Of a stretch of 64,000 nucleotides of DNA, positions 48,880-60,378 are shown piece by piece. The stretch comes from Turbatrix aceti (lineage: Eukaryota; Nematoda; Chromadorea; Rhabditida; Panagrolaimidae): assembly GCA_963969345.1 (NCBI GenBank), contig OZ017769.1, positions 1,674,001 through 1,738,000 on the forward strand, read 5' to 3'. Made by a program: the position numbers and the translations under genes. Numbering within the stretch: the stretch's first letter is position 1; every line of letters starts with the position of its first letter. Below the pieces are notes generated by a model. The model did no database searches and was not told the origin of the DNA. It saw nothing but the letters and a program-made list of their open reading frames with translations.

Positions 48880-51800
48880 ATGGCTGCTCATTATCTCAGC
48901 CGTCGTCATCGGCGTTGGCTTTTTGGATTTGTAATTGCCGCTAACATTTTTGCACTTTTTGTTGTTTATCTGAGGACTACAGCTCTCGAGACGTCATCGC
49001 CCGGTGAGTCATTTTCCGCGCGTTTAAAAACATGTTCAATGTTTGTTTATTTTTTTCCAGACGCAGCTGCAGCATTGGTTCCCGCGCCGCCCTCTCCCTG
49101 TTACGCACGGGCTATCGGCAACCCATTGTATCCCCGATGCCAGGAAAAAATCGATTGGTTACGGCAGTTTTGGACGAGTCATTCCTGCTACGCCGCCCAC
49201 GGAATCCAGGATGGCGATGACTGTTCGATCGTGGACTACCTATCACGGGTCGAGCACCACTGCCCTAAACCCTCGAATACGACAGATGAAATCGTCCGGG
49301 CCGCGCCGATTATTCGAAATCATCCCGAAGCCTTGGATCGGCTTTTTGCACTCATGAGCGACAACCCTACGAATTACGAATGGATCAAGGGCCGTATCTC
49401 GAGGCTGTATGCAAACTGGAGTTCTTCGATGAATGAATTTATCAGCAGATCACCGGAATTGTTCGAGAGGAGGAGGTTGACTGTGAGTTGTGTTTTTTTT
49501 AAGCTAAAAAATATTTTTCTTTTAATTAAATCTATTTTACCAAAAAATTTGTTTACCCATTTTTTTTCAAAACAAAACTATTTTTATGTTTATTTCTGAC
49601 AAAATCTTTGTGAACGCCCATTTTTAATCCCAAAAAATAATTTTTCATAATTTTTAAAACAAAAAAAAGTCCGTTTTTGTCAAACAAAAAATTTTTGAAC
49701 AATTTTTTTTGAAAAAAAAACTGTTTTATTCAAATAAATATGTAAAACAAGTTTCATTTTTAGCAAAAACAAAACAGCCTTGCGCCCCCTTTTTTGCAAT
49801 AAAGGATTTTTGACAGTGTTTGTCAAAAAATATTTCGTTTGCATATTTTTCTTTATCAAAAAATAATTTTTTTTGCCATTTTTCTTATTTTTGTCGAAAA
49901 TAAAAATTTTCGTGCCAATGTTTTAGCAAATTTTTATTTTTCGTCATTTTTAGGTAATAATTTACATGGGTTTCCTCAGCCGCGAAACAGGTCTCAAATT
50001 CGGTGAAAAATCATCCTCCGGTGGTCCCCTCGGTGAACTCGTTCAGTGGGCGGACCTCATCGCCTCTCTCCACGTCCTCGGGCACAACCTGATCATCGCC
50101 TCCGAATACACTCATTTTTCGTCGAGCGTCGTCACCCGTTTCGGGCATACTGCCAAGTATCCGTGTCCCAATGACTCCTTTGACCTCCTCTTCACCGACA
50201 TTATTGGACTCCGAAAAATGCGTTTCAAGCAGAAGGTCTTCTACGCGAATTCCATGTGCCGTGTTCGTCTCCTCGACAGCTTTGGCACCCACGCGGAATT
50301 CAATCATATGGGTTACTTCAAAGAACACTGGAAGAAGCTTGGAAATAAGAAAAAAAATCCCTGGGGAGGATTTGGTCTTCAGTTGGGTCAGTTTCTCACC
50401 ATGTACCCCCACACGGACGACAACACCTTTCTCGGATTTGTTGTCGAAGTCTTCGACGCTCCGACAGGTGACCAGGTGGAAAAGAGAGAAAACATCACCC
50501 TGGTTTACGGTAAGGAAGTTTATATGTGGAATGATTCTGGAATTCCACTCGAGACCGCGGCGAAGTACACGAAAATTCACGCGACGGTCGCTGACAAGGA
50601 AGACGTCGGTGAGGACATTGTCAATCATGGACTCCTCGGCGGGAAGGAATTCCACGCTCTTCTCCGGCGTGCCAAAATCTTCCTTGGTCTGGGATTTCCG
50701 CTGGAAGGCCCGGCACCCCTCGAAGCAGTCGCCAATGGGGCAATTTTCATTAATCACCGATTTGAACCCCCAAAATCGAGACTGACCTACAAGTTCTTCG
50801 AGGAAAAGCCGACGTTGAGAGAGGTACGTTAAAAAAAATTATTTTTTTATTTTTTCCAATTTATTTAAATTTTTGAAAAAAAAATTTTTTGCAGCTAAAT
50901 AGCCAAAATCCATATATGGAGCGCTTCATCGGCGAGCCAAACGTCATCACTGTGGACGTGTTCAATCAGACTGCTCTTGACGAGGCTTATAAGAAAGCTT
51001 TGAACTTGCAGGTATGTTCCTTTTTTTTGATCGATGGCAAGGCACGGCCGGCGAAAAAATTCTAATGCCAGTTTTTGGGGGGAGGGGAATTTTTTGGCTT
51101 TATAAAATAAAAAAATGATGAAACACGATTATTTTGTCAAAAAAACCGCGCTACAAGTAACATTGAAAGATAACAAAATAGGGAACTTTCAATATTATTC
51201 AGCGCACGTGAAGTAACATTTTAGAATCATAAAAATGTTATTTCCAAAAAAGAGCGTCACCAAACGTAACATTTTACGATCAAATAAATGTTATTCAGCG
51301 GACATGAAGTAATATTTTAGCTATATTTTTTGTTATTCATCAAAAACAGCGCATCGAACGTAACATTTTATTGACTAAATAATGTTATTCAGTGAATCTA
51401 AAGCAACGTTTTACCTATTTTTTTTATTATCTGTCAAAAAAAAAGTATTTTCATACCTAAAAAGTTTTTTATATGATTATTTTCAAAAAATAGCCTTTTC
51501 CAGCCCGAACCCCTGCTCCCAACCGAATTCTCCTTTATCGGCATGCTCGAGCGCGTCGACGTCATCATCTCAAAGCACAACTACTGTGCCGAGCCCACCT
51601 ATCCTCCGTGGAGTGCCGCAACCGTAATACTTGCCGACCAAGGATCCTCCTGCCAAGACGCCTGTGCTTCACGTGGTCTTGTCTGCGAGCGATCTTTCTT
51701 CTCCAAAATCAACGATGCTCAGTTCATCCTCAAAACACTTAATTCATCCTCTTGCCAGGTCGACAGTTTCACAACCGTACTCGATCCCCTGGCTCCGACA

Positions 51801-51929
51801 GAATGCATGCTTCAGGCCGATTCACTGCTCTTCAGTTGTGCCACCAAACCGCCGAGGGATGCAAGTGGTCCGAGGCGGATTTGTCCGTGCAGGAGATTCA
51901 GAAAGGGTCAAATTGTTGTCATAGATTGA
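48880..51929 (+). CDS. gly-2: N-acetylglucosaminyltransferase V (MGAT5)
   Basis: GnT-V adds beta-1,6 GlcNAc to N-glycans in the Golgi. Five exons (48880-49003, 49061-49482, 49954-50823, 50895-51011, 51504-51929) join in phase and give 652 aa, somewhat shorter than the human 741. It is a type II membrane protein: a short basic tail (YLSRRHRR) is followed by the signal anchor WLFGFVIAANIFALFVVYL. The catalytic region has IYMGFLSRETG, GGPLGELVQWADLIASLHVLGH, NDSFDLLFTDIIGL, TMYPHTDDNTFLGFVVE and NHGLLGGKEFHALLRRAKIFLGLGFPLEGPAPLEAVANGAIF. The cysteine-rich C-terminal domain ends LFSCAT...ICPCRRFRKGQIVVID, as in the family. It leads a plus-strand cluster of four genes with short gaps. Confidence 0.95.
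51135..51415. repeat. Dispersed GTTAC-rich repeat, copy C (inverted)
   Basis: In the last intron of gly-2, phrases such as CACGTGAAGTAACATTTTAG, AACGTAACATTTTACGATC and ATGTTATTCAGCG repeat and correspond to the complement of the blocks at 38880 and 45547. Confidence 0.6.
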
Positions 51930-52307
51930 TTTTGTTTGTTTCGAACGGGTTTTTTAGTTGCCATATAAATAATTGGTTGTTTTGCTTTTGATGGATTTTT
52001 TTACCAGTTTTTTTTCTGGACTGTTACCTAAATTATTTTTTGCATTTTTTATGCTATAAAAAATTTAATTGAAATTTATTTAAGATTTAAAAAAAATAAT
52101 TTTTTTTAATTTAAAAAAAAACATTTTTTATATTTAAAAAAAAATTTTTTTTACAATTTATTTAAAGTTCTGAAAAATATTTTTTTTTATTTTTAAAAAG
52201 ATTATTTTTTTATTTTTTTTTAAATAATTTTTTTATTTTTTTAAATATTTTTTTTTTCATTTAAAAAAAGTTAATTTTTTTCTAAAATCTCTTCAGGAAG
52301 CATCACG

Positions 52308-54788
52308 ATGTCACCAACACCAGACATCGTGGATCAGCTTCCCCTCCACGTCCTCTCCGGGTCCGACAGCTTCATAGCCCTCCAAAAAGTCAAGACCATC
52401 CTCGAGACCGGTGAGCGAAGCGCCAACGACCGTGAGCCCGACATGCAGCTCACCCCCCTCCACATCGCGGCCTCCTGGGGCAACCTAGCCATGGCCCAGC
52501 TCCTGCTCCTCTTCGGCGCCAATGCCATGGCCATCGACGACGACGGTCACCGGCCGATCGACCTCGCAGAAGACAGGAAAGTCCGTCGCGTGCTCCTCCA
52601 GCACATGGGAAGCAGCGACAAGGCGGTGGCCAAGAAGACAACTTTCAAAACCTTTCTCGGGTCGATTTTCAAGCGACGCGGGTCGAAGGATCATCCCATC
52701 CAGAGGCGGAGCACGGGTGCAGGTGAACCAGGTGACAGGCCGTGTCTGGACGACACGCTGGAAGCTCCCGGGATGGGCAGGAGACCGGTGTCGTGCATGA
52801 GTCTGAAACACGCTGGGAAGACGGTAAAGAAGAAATCCAGCGTTGTAAAGGCGGAATTCAGGAAACCGAGTGATGCGGATATTGTCAGGCTGTTTGAGAA
52901 TCTGGGGCTCAGTGACGACGATGATCAGCATCAGCAGCGCGGCAGGAGCAAATCAAAGTCCCCGGCCAGGAATGGGAATTTCGTGACGCAGAGAAGGCAC
53001 AAGAGGACCTCACCGGTGGTCGTCGGAGGGACGAGGAGTCCGGCGAGGACGACCAAGAGCCCGGGCAGGTCTCCAATTCGGACCAAAACCACTCGAAGCC
53101 CGGCTAAATCACCGAACGCGACCCCCAGAGCTCCAGTAACCACCAGACGCCCTGCAAAGTCCCCGAACGCGACGCCCCGGCCCCCGACAGCTACCCGCAG
53201 CCCTGCAAGGCCCAAAACCACGCCGAAGACCCCAGCGACCACAAGAACTCCCCTCAAAGCCACCACCGTCAAAAAACACTGCTGCGACGACTCCAGCCAC
53301 GAAAAACACGTCCGCAAAGACCCCAGCGACTAGAAAAAGCCCTGCAAAGACTCCTCGAACACCTGTGAAGGCAGCCAGTCCAAAACCACCTACACCGATC
53401 CCTCGGCAGACCAAAAAGCCATCAGCGCCACCGATCGAGGAGGAATTGGACCTCGAAGTCGCCGAAGTGTCTGCCGAGATCCTGGCTCTTCCACTCGGGC
53501 AATTGAAGCATCGACTGAAGTTGTCAGGTGTCGCCCTGGGTCCTCTTACGTCGTCGAATCGCTCGTTGTACGAAAAGCGGCTCGCGGCAGCCGAGCAGGA
53601 TCAATCGAAGGCTTACAGTCCTGGAAAAAGTGGGTTTTATAGAATAAAAAAATTATTTTTTAGAATAAAAAAAATTATTTTTTAAAATAAAAAAATTGCT
53701 ATTTTTTATAAAAATTTTTTTTTCAAAAACATCTTTTTGCAATTAAAAAAAACTATTTTGTTTTTTTTTTATAATTTTTTTTCTTTAAAAAAATCTTGTT
53801 TTGCTATTTAAAAAAATGTTTATATTTAAAAAACACAATTTTTTCTTAAATAAAAAATTATATTTTTTAAAAAAGCTTTTTTTGCTTTTTTTTACAAAAA
53901 AAATTTTTTTTTTGTAAAAAATTAATAATAAAAAAATAAAATCATGAAAATATATATTTTTTTGTGCAAAATTAGTTTTGGCATTTTAGATATTTTTTCA
54001 ATAATTTTTTTTTCTGCAATTTTTTTTCAAAACTTTTTCGCTATAATTTTTTTTTATTTTTAAATTTTATAATTTGTTTCGGTTCCAGAATACAGCCAAG
54101 CCCTAGAGCGCCTGGTCTACTCCCTCGGCTACAATAACTGGACCACCCGAATCGGCGAACTCCAGGAAGACATGGTCCGCAACGCCTACTGCCTCGGGCC
54201 GGTCATTTCCCGCGAGCGCAACGAGGTGTCCTCCTTCTGCTACCTCCTCATCGACCCCTCCGACATAGCCGACCAGCGGGCCTGCTCAATCGGAACTTTC
54301 CTAAACTCAATCTTCTACATCGGTAAGGGCAAGCGCGGGCGCCCCCTCCAGCACTTGGTTGATGCGTCCAAGGCCAGGCAGCCTCAGGGGAGCAAGAAAC
54401 GACCCGTGAGTTTTGTTTGTTAAAAAAACTGAAAAATATATTTTTTTTGAAATTTTTTATTCAGATGACAGAAAAGCTAAAGCGGATCGATAAACTCTGG
54501 CGGAAGGGAGTCGGGGTCATCTCGCTGCAGGTCTTCACCAACATCCACCCCAACGAGGCCTTCGTCCGGGAAGCAGCCATGATCGACGCCTTCGGACTCG
54601 GGAATTTGACGAATCTCAAGAGCGGAGAGTACAAGCTACCTGCCAACACCTGGTCCATGACTGAGAAGACCGAATTCGGAGCTTTTTGTCTGTACTCTGC
54701 GTGGTGTGTCTTCAAACACGAACGCTGTCGGCCGATTTTTGAGACCGATGTTGCGCAGGCTGTCGACGGCAGGATTTTTTATTATTGA
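52308..54788 (+). CDS. lem-3: LEM-3/ANKLE1 GIY-YIG endonuclease (one-base frameshift)
   Basis: LEM-3/ANKLE1 resolves DNA bridges and branched DNA, acting at the midbody in C. elegans. The ATG follows a CTCTTCAG acceptor. Exons are 52308-53629, 54089-54405 and 54465-54788. Ankyrin repeats are at the start (LTPLHIAASWGNLAMAQLLLLFGANAMAIDDDGHRPIDLAED). A long basic Ser/Pro linker with SPAK/SPNATPR repeats follows. Then comes a LEM domain (ILALPLGQLKHRLKLSGVALGPLTSSNRSLYEKRL) and the GIY-YIG nuclease: FCYLLIDPSD...NSIFYIGKGKRGRPLQHL. The linker reading frame shifts by one base around the A6 run at 53271-53276. Before it the frame runs to a stop at 53333; after it the same repeat style (TPATKNTSAKTPATRKSPAK) continues in the next frame. 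Either one A is extra (assembly error or mutation) or a weak 52-bp intron exists. Confidence 0.9.
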
Positions 54789-55140
54789 CCAGAACATTCC
54801 ACAAGGAACTAGTCAGGTTTCCCCCAGTTGTATTTATTTTTATTTTTAACTTTCATTTTTATTTTTGTTCATTCGTGCCAATTTTTTTTATCGGGCCAGA
54901 TTTGACGACTCACTGCCAGTCACCTAACACTTCGTGCCATCCATTTTTGTTTTTGGATTGAAATGCAATAAATACGAAAAACTGTTTTTTTGGGTTCTTT
55001 CAATGGTTTTTGAGCCATTTTTACTTTTTTTTGAAAAATGTTTTATTTGAACGTAAAAAAAATGATTTTTTTGTTGTTTGAAATTTGAATGAAAAATTTT
55101 GTTTGTATCAAAAAAATATGCTTACACTGTTTTTTCAAGA

Positions 55141-56934
55141 ATGTCGCCGAGCCCGAATCCGAGTCCTTCCCCGGACGACGACGGCGGCGACAACAAACAC
55201 GATCGGCACCGTCATCACCGGTTGCGTAGGCACCACCATCACCATCGGCTCCACGGCGGCGAAGACGAAGATGATGGCGACGAAGATGTCAATGATGAAC
55301 GCGCCGGCAGAAGTCACGGTAGACACTCATCTTCCGGCCAAAGCAGAAGAAGTCACAGCCACGGCCATCATCGAGGACGCCGGGAAGAAAGCGACGTCGA
55401 CGAGGATGACAACGCGCATCGAAGAAAACAGAAACGCCATCACTCGCAATCGGAAACCAATTCGGACAGGAATCGCCGAAAAAGGTTCAGAAAGCGTGGG
55501 CACTCCGATTCCGACGACGACGACGACGGGGCTTCCAGCACGGGATCCTGCGACGGGGCCTTTTCATTTCTTCGACAGGTAATCCAAGAAAGCAGGATAC
55601 CGGTTCACCGTGAAAGTGAGTTGGTTTTTATAACATTCAGCCCAAATTTTTTTCACACACAAAAAAAATTGCTCACAATTTAATAAATTTAGTGTCCCCA
55701 CCAGAAAGCAGCGCAATGATGACCGCGACGCTTCCATGCTTTGACAAAAAGCGGGACTTCAAGGCCGACGAACTCATCGATCTCTTCTTCGCCACCGCAG
55801 CGGTCAACGACGACATCGCGTGCAAGGTGAAGCGTATCACGGCTTCCGAAATTGTTCTCAAGCCTGAATGCACGCTCACCAGGTACCGGCGATCGCTCTA
55901 CAGAATACCCTTCCCCCAAAATGCCATCCGCGTCTATGGCGCGTCCGATAGCCTGGCATGCAGGGTCGGAGATATCGTAAAGGGTTAGTTTTTTGATGTT
56001 TACTTTTTCTCCTCGTCGCTGACATGGAAACTCGAAAAAACAGCGAGAATCGTCGATGTCAATGCAACTGCCCGGACGCTTGCATTATCGGTTGAAAATT
56101 TTGGCATACCGCTCAAGGCTGAAGAGCTACCTGCTTACTACAGGTTTGTTAAAAAATTGAAAAATGAAAAAAAAACTGATTTTTTTTTAGAAATCTGCCA
56201 GAAATGGACCCAGAAAAAGTGCCAAACCTCCGGGAAGTCCTCGGCCTGGAGGAACCCATGACAACGGGTGCCAGTCTCCTCCCCGAGCTCGTCGGCGTCG
56301 ACCTCGCGAATCCCAGAAAGTCACCCACGACTCTGAGACGAAAATTATCCAACGCCCAGGCTGCAAAACTTGTCGAACAGGCCGCAGCGATGGTCAAGGC
56401 CGATAACAGCGCAGAAGCGATCGGCGTCTTCTCGCAGGCCCTCGCCCTGAACGAATCCTTCGTTCCGGCACTAACGGGCCGAGCTGCAGCCCTGGCCAAC
56501 GAGCGGAGGTTTCGGGAAGCCATCGATGACCTTAGGAGAGCGACTGCCATCGATTCTGACGACCAGACAGCGACTGATTACCTCGCTACGATACTTATGG
56601 TTGTTGGACAAGAGTAGGCCTAAAAAACTTTAAAAAACGGGGTTTTTATAAACCTGAAAGCACAATTTTCAGAAAAGAAGCCGGAAATGAACTCGACGCA
56701 GCCGAGGCCCTCTACACCGAAGCACAAGGCCTGGCCAACGACGATCGAGCCCAAATCCTGCTTTCCAACCTTCAGAAAAAGCGGCTAATCCTGGCTGAAG
56801 ACTCAAAATCAGAAACCCCAAAGAAAACTGAAGAACAGCTCGCCGAGGAGAAGAAAAAAGAAATGGAAAGACGGGAAAACTCGCGAAAACTCCGAAAAAT
56901 GCAGAACTTTATTGAGAGCCTAAAAAAGATGTAG
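55141..56934 (+). CDS. TTC14-like protein (S1 domain plus TPR)
   Basis: TTC14 proteins combine an S1 RNA-binding domain with tetratricopeptide repeats and are probably nuclear RNA-associated. Five exons (55141-55615, 55693-55983, 56044-56143, 56191-56613, 56673-56934) join in phase and give 516 aa. The first 140 residues are His/Arg/Ser/Asp-rich, resembling splicing-factor RS-like tails that sit at the C-terminus in the vertebrate protein. An S1-type region follows (CRVGDIVKGARIVDVNATARTLALSV, then the family phrase AEELPAYYR). TPRs are seen in AAKLVEQAAAMVKADNSAEAIGVFSQALALNESFVPALTGRAAALANERRFREAIDDLRRATAID. The C-terminus is a Lys/Glu-rich helix ending NFIESLKKM. An alternative donor at 55580 is possible. 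It is the third gene of the plus-strand cluster. Confidence 0.82.
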
Positions 56935-57132
56935 CGTTACGATTTTGATGTAATTCATACTTTTTTACGGTACAACTGTCTGTTTTTTGTTACTTTGTTG
57001 CCTTGCCTTGTCTTGAAGCGAATAAAAATAACAATTGCTTTTGCGATTTACAGTACAAAAGTTATTACTTTTGATCGTAAATTTTGTTACTCCTCAACGA
57101 AACGTTAGATTTTCGTCGTTTTCGGGCTCAAA

Positions 57133-57882
57133 ATGTACTTTTTTGTCACACTTGATTCAGATGCTCTCCGTCGTGTGGAATTTCTCTCTCAATTGGTGAG
57201 TTTTTATCCTCTTTTTGCTATTTTGTTGCACGAGCGCTTTTTTTGTAGGATGAATTGGGAGCTACCAATCGAGCGATCATCAGAGAAGATTCCAAGCGCA
57301 TGGTCGTCATCAAAATCGACAAATTGACCGAATCCGATGTTTATTCGCGTGTTTTTCTCCATCTTGTAAGTTTTTCCTCTCTTTTTTTTGTTGTAATTCC
57401 TTTTTTTTTGTCTTTTTTGCAGGAATCAAGCGAGATATTGTACACAACGTCGTCAGATCCGAAACATGATTGCCACTTTGACATTGGCCAGCCACCGCCT
57501 CCGGCAATCGACGACGATGCAGCAGTCGAGGATCCCGAATGCTCTCTTCCTCCGACAAACTCCCAAAATGAACTGGATCGGCGATGCGCGGTTTGTCTTT
57601 TATGATTTTTTCGTTTTAAATCTATTCTATGTTTTATAGATTTGTCGGTATCTCGTCCTGAGCATCAACTACACCCCATCTGAGCCGTATCGACACGCTC
57701 TGTCCCACACAACTGTGAAGCGTTTTGGATGCACTCGTTGCCGGATGGAGTGGAACAAAAAACCGGGGCATCATCTCTGCATGTCCGGCGGTGTGATTCA
57801 CGATCTGCTGGAAAGCATCCCACCTGAAAATCAGGATATCTGTGACCAAGCTGCACTTTGTTTTCCTCATATTGTTTTGTAA
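57133..57882 (+). CDS. Unrecognised 196-aa protein with Cys pairs
   Basis: Four exons (57133-57195, 57249-57365, 57423-57590, 57640-57882) all join in phase 0 with good GT-AG sites, so the gene looks real. The N-terminal half (YFFVTLDSDALRRVEFLSQLDELGATNRAIIREDSKRMVVIKIDKLTESDVYSRVF) reads like an alternating strand-helix fold. The C-terminal half has RCAICRYLVLSINYTPSEPYRHALSHTTVKRFGCTRCRMEWNKKPGHHLC. The CxxC...GCxxCxxxW spacing recalls zinc folds of the Yippee/Mis18/CULT type, but this is only a resemblance. It lies 199 bp after the TTC14-like gene on the same strand. Confidence 0.7.
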
Positions 57883-57980
57883 AATTTGTTTTCTAATTCA
57901 ACAAAAATACCGATTTTTGGCACACTATTACTCAAAAACCAAGCGTCACCCCGATCAAAAAAAACTACCGTGCGGTACTT

Positions 57981-58193
57981 ATGCTCCTTTTGAAACGCCT
58001 TTTACTACATGTTCGGCAACCTCCTGCGCTCAGCGATGAAATCAAACTCAAAAAACTTCTTGCTAGCCTAGCTTCAAATGTTCTTGAAGAACTAAATGTT
58101 TTTAGCATCAAGCCGGAAAATTACAAACTTTTGACCGCCTTACTTGTTGAAAAATACCGCAATCGAAATGCTGAAGTTAGAAGGCTTTTTTGA
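57981..58193 (+). other. Short open frame of coding-like composition
   Basis: Seventy codons read MLLLKRLLLHVRQPPALSDEIKLKKLLASLASNVLEELNVFSIKPENYKLLTALLVEKYRNRNAEVRRLF. The sequence is amphipathic and protein-like but there is no splice-site context or family match. It may be a fragment of a decayed gene or mobile element next to the palindrome at 58291. Confidence 0.2.
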
Positions 58194-58290
58194 TACTTAC
58201 GGATTTGGAAGCAAGTCAGCTGCCCTATCGCTGCTCAATCCACACCACGAGCATAACAAAACATGGAAGAGTACTTGATATAAACTGTTT

Positions 58291-58913
58291 CTGACAAGGA
58301 AAATTTTAGGCAGCATTTTGGAAATTCTTCACGAAACTTTGCCAAAATGTTGCTTTTCCTATGAAAAGTTTGAACCGTAAAATTCATCTGCCTGAGGCAT
58401 CTACAGGCGGAGTTACGATCGCCTGAAACCCGGTTTTTGCCATTTTTGACGATTTTTGGCACGTTGTAGCTAAAAAACTACGGCATTTCAAAAGTCGAGG
58501 TACATATTGATCGACGTAGTTTTTGATGGAGAATCCGATAAAAATATAATAATGTAGGGTTGCCACCTCGAAAAATGCCGAAATCAATGTTGTCATTGTG
58601 ACCCCTTTTTAAATGCAAATTTCGGCATTTTCCAAAGTGGCAAACCTTTATTCTTATATTTTTATCAGATTCTGCATAAAAAACTACGTCGATCAATATG
58701 TACCTCGGCTTTTGAAATGCCGTAGTTTTTTTAGCTACAACGTGCCAAAACTGGTCAAAAATGGCAAAAACGCGATTTTAGGCGATCGTAACTCCACCTG
58801 TAGATGCCTCAGGCAGGTGAATTTTACGGTACAAACTCTTCATAGTAAAAGCAACTTTTTGGCAAAATTTCGTGAAGAATTTCCAAAACGCTGCCTAACA
58901 TTTTCCTTGTGAG
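58291..58913. mobile_element. Near-perfect palindrome (foldback element), about 620 bp
   Basis: The left half (58291-about 58590) is repeated in inverse orientation in the right half (about 58610-58913). Matching landmarks include GACAAGGAAAATTTTAGGCAGC, CTGCCTGAGGCATCTACAG, CACGTTGTAGCTAAAAAACTAC and ATTGATCGACGTAGTTTTT. The central spacer is only about 20-30 bp. No target duplication is evident. Confidence 0.9.
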
Positions 58914-58931
58914 AGTGCCAATCAGAGATGG

Positions 58932-59033
58932 CAGATCAGATCACTTTTCGGATCAGATCAGCTCATCGATCAGATCAGATCAGGTCAGATCACAGATAAT
59001 CCAGATGAGATCACAGATAATTCAGATTAGATC
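58932..59033. repeat. GATCA-rich tandem array
   Basis: Units such as AGATCAGATCA and CACAGATAATYCAGATKAGAT repeat irregularly. A second short patch lies at 59194-59215 and overlaps the end of the rhomboid coding sequence. Confidence 0.8.
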
Positions 59034-59205
59034 ACTGGAAATTAAAAATTTTACAACTTCAAACACGTCCGCATTGCTGGGTTTTCGAAGAATACGATAA
59101 TTCTCAACAAAAAAATTTATTTTTCACTTTTCGCGTCGAAACCAGTGTTCTCGGGAACTTGAACCCTAAATTCCGAGATTCTGGGTTGGGTCGAGTCAGA
59201 TCATA

Positions 59206-60378
59206 TCAGATCAGACTGTGATGTAATTCAGATGAGTGTTTGGGGAATCGATTCGATGTTGTGTCCGGGCTGTCATATCCAGAATCTGTATACAGTGAAG
59301 TATTGCAACTCGAATCTCCCATCTCATTGTTCGTTTCCTGAAGGCTTTTAGAGTTTGAATGTGGAGGAGGAGGGTCTTCGGAAGGCAAATCTATTAGTTT
59401 GATTTCTTCGGCAGTAGGGGCTTTAGACAATTGTTTAGACAATAGGGCGCTTAAGCACTTTAGTAACACGGTATATACAATTCCCATGATTAAACCAGCA
59501 ACACCCCCTCCAAGATGTGCGGCATCCGATACAGAATCAGTTAGGTAAGATCCAGACGCAATAGATACGACTGTTGACACCAAAGACAACAAAAAAATAA
59601 CACCAAAAGCGACGTGGGCACCGATAGTAGTTTTTGTCAACTGGAATCTATTGAAACATAGAGACCAGATGTCGAAAACAAAAATGACGAGGTAAAAGCC
59701 CATAAATCCATAAGTTACACCAGATGAACCAATAAGACCGTTTTCGTTGAACAAATCGTGTGCAATCCTGCCAAACACCGCTGACGTTAAAAACACCACA
59801 AACATGCACGTGAAGGATGCAATGCCTAAAAAATAATAATTTTAAAAGAGTCGATTTATAAATAAATATTCTTACCACCTTTATGTCGTACAAAAAAGTT
59901 GAGGATCATATTTGAGTTCCGTTTTTTCGTTTTTTTTTCGTCCCACAAAGCTCCAAGCTGCTGACGAACAACTAATTCTGTCGACAGACATACAATTGAA
60001 TTTGCCAATACACCGGTGTATGCGAAGTGACCAATTTCGGTATGTAAAACTGAATACCACACATACTTACACATCCAGCCGCCTTTTTCGGGATCGCACA
60101 GGTAAGGAGTTGCTGTCGCGTTGATTGGACTTCCGTTATTGTTGTAATACGTTGTGCAAGATACGTAAATAACGCAAATGAGTATCAGTACTCCAAAGAT
60201 GAAGCACATGTTTGGTAAGAAATGCATAAATAATATCAGGCGCTTTTCGGGAGTTATTGCTCCAACTTCATCTGCAAAGAAATAATTTTGATTTTTTTGT
60301 TATTTAATGAAAAAAAAATCAAAAGAACTCACTTGCTTCCAAATCCGTATCCTTTTGATCATCGCTTAATGTCAACAT
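59206..60378 (-). CDS. Rhomboid-family intramembrane serine protease
   Basis: Rhomboids cleave transmembrane substrates inside the membrane. Exons 60378-60333, 60271-59876 and 59825-59206 join in phase and give 353 aa. After a short acidic N-terminus (MLTLSDDQKDTDLEANEVGAITPEKR) the first membrane segment is LFMHFLPNMCFIFGVLILICVIYVS. A luminal loop contains paired cysteines (YLCDPEKGGWMCKYVWYSVLHTEIGHF). The catalytic serine lies in GLIGSSGVTYGFMG (GxSG) and the catalytic histidine in SDAAHLGGGVAGLIMG. Both are present, so activity is plausible. The C-terminal tail of about 75 residues is hydrophilic and Ser/Pro-rich. Its base use is more AT-rich than that of the other genes here, and its stop codon falls inside a GATCA repeat patch. 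The exon-2 donor could be at 59875 (GTAAGA) or four bases upstream. Confidence 0.85.

Noticed and set aside
50011..50757. Minus-strand 248-codon open frame
   Set aside because: It is the antisense shadow of the gly-2 catalytic exon.
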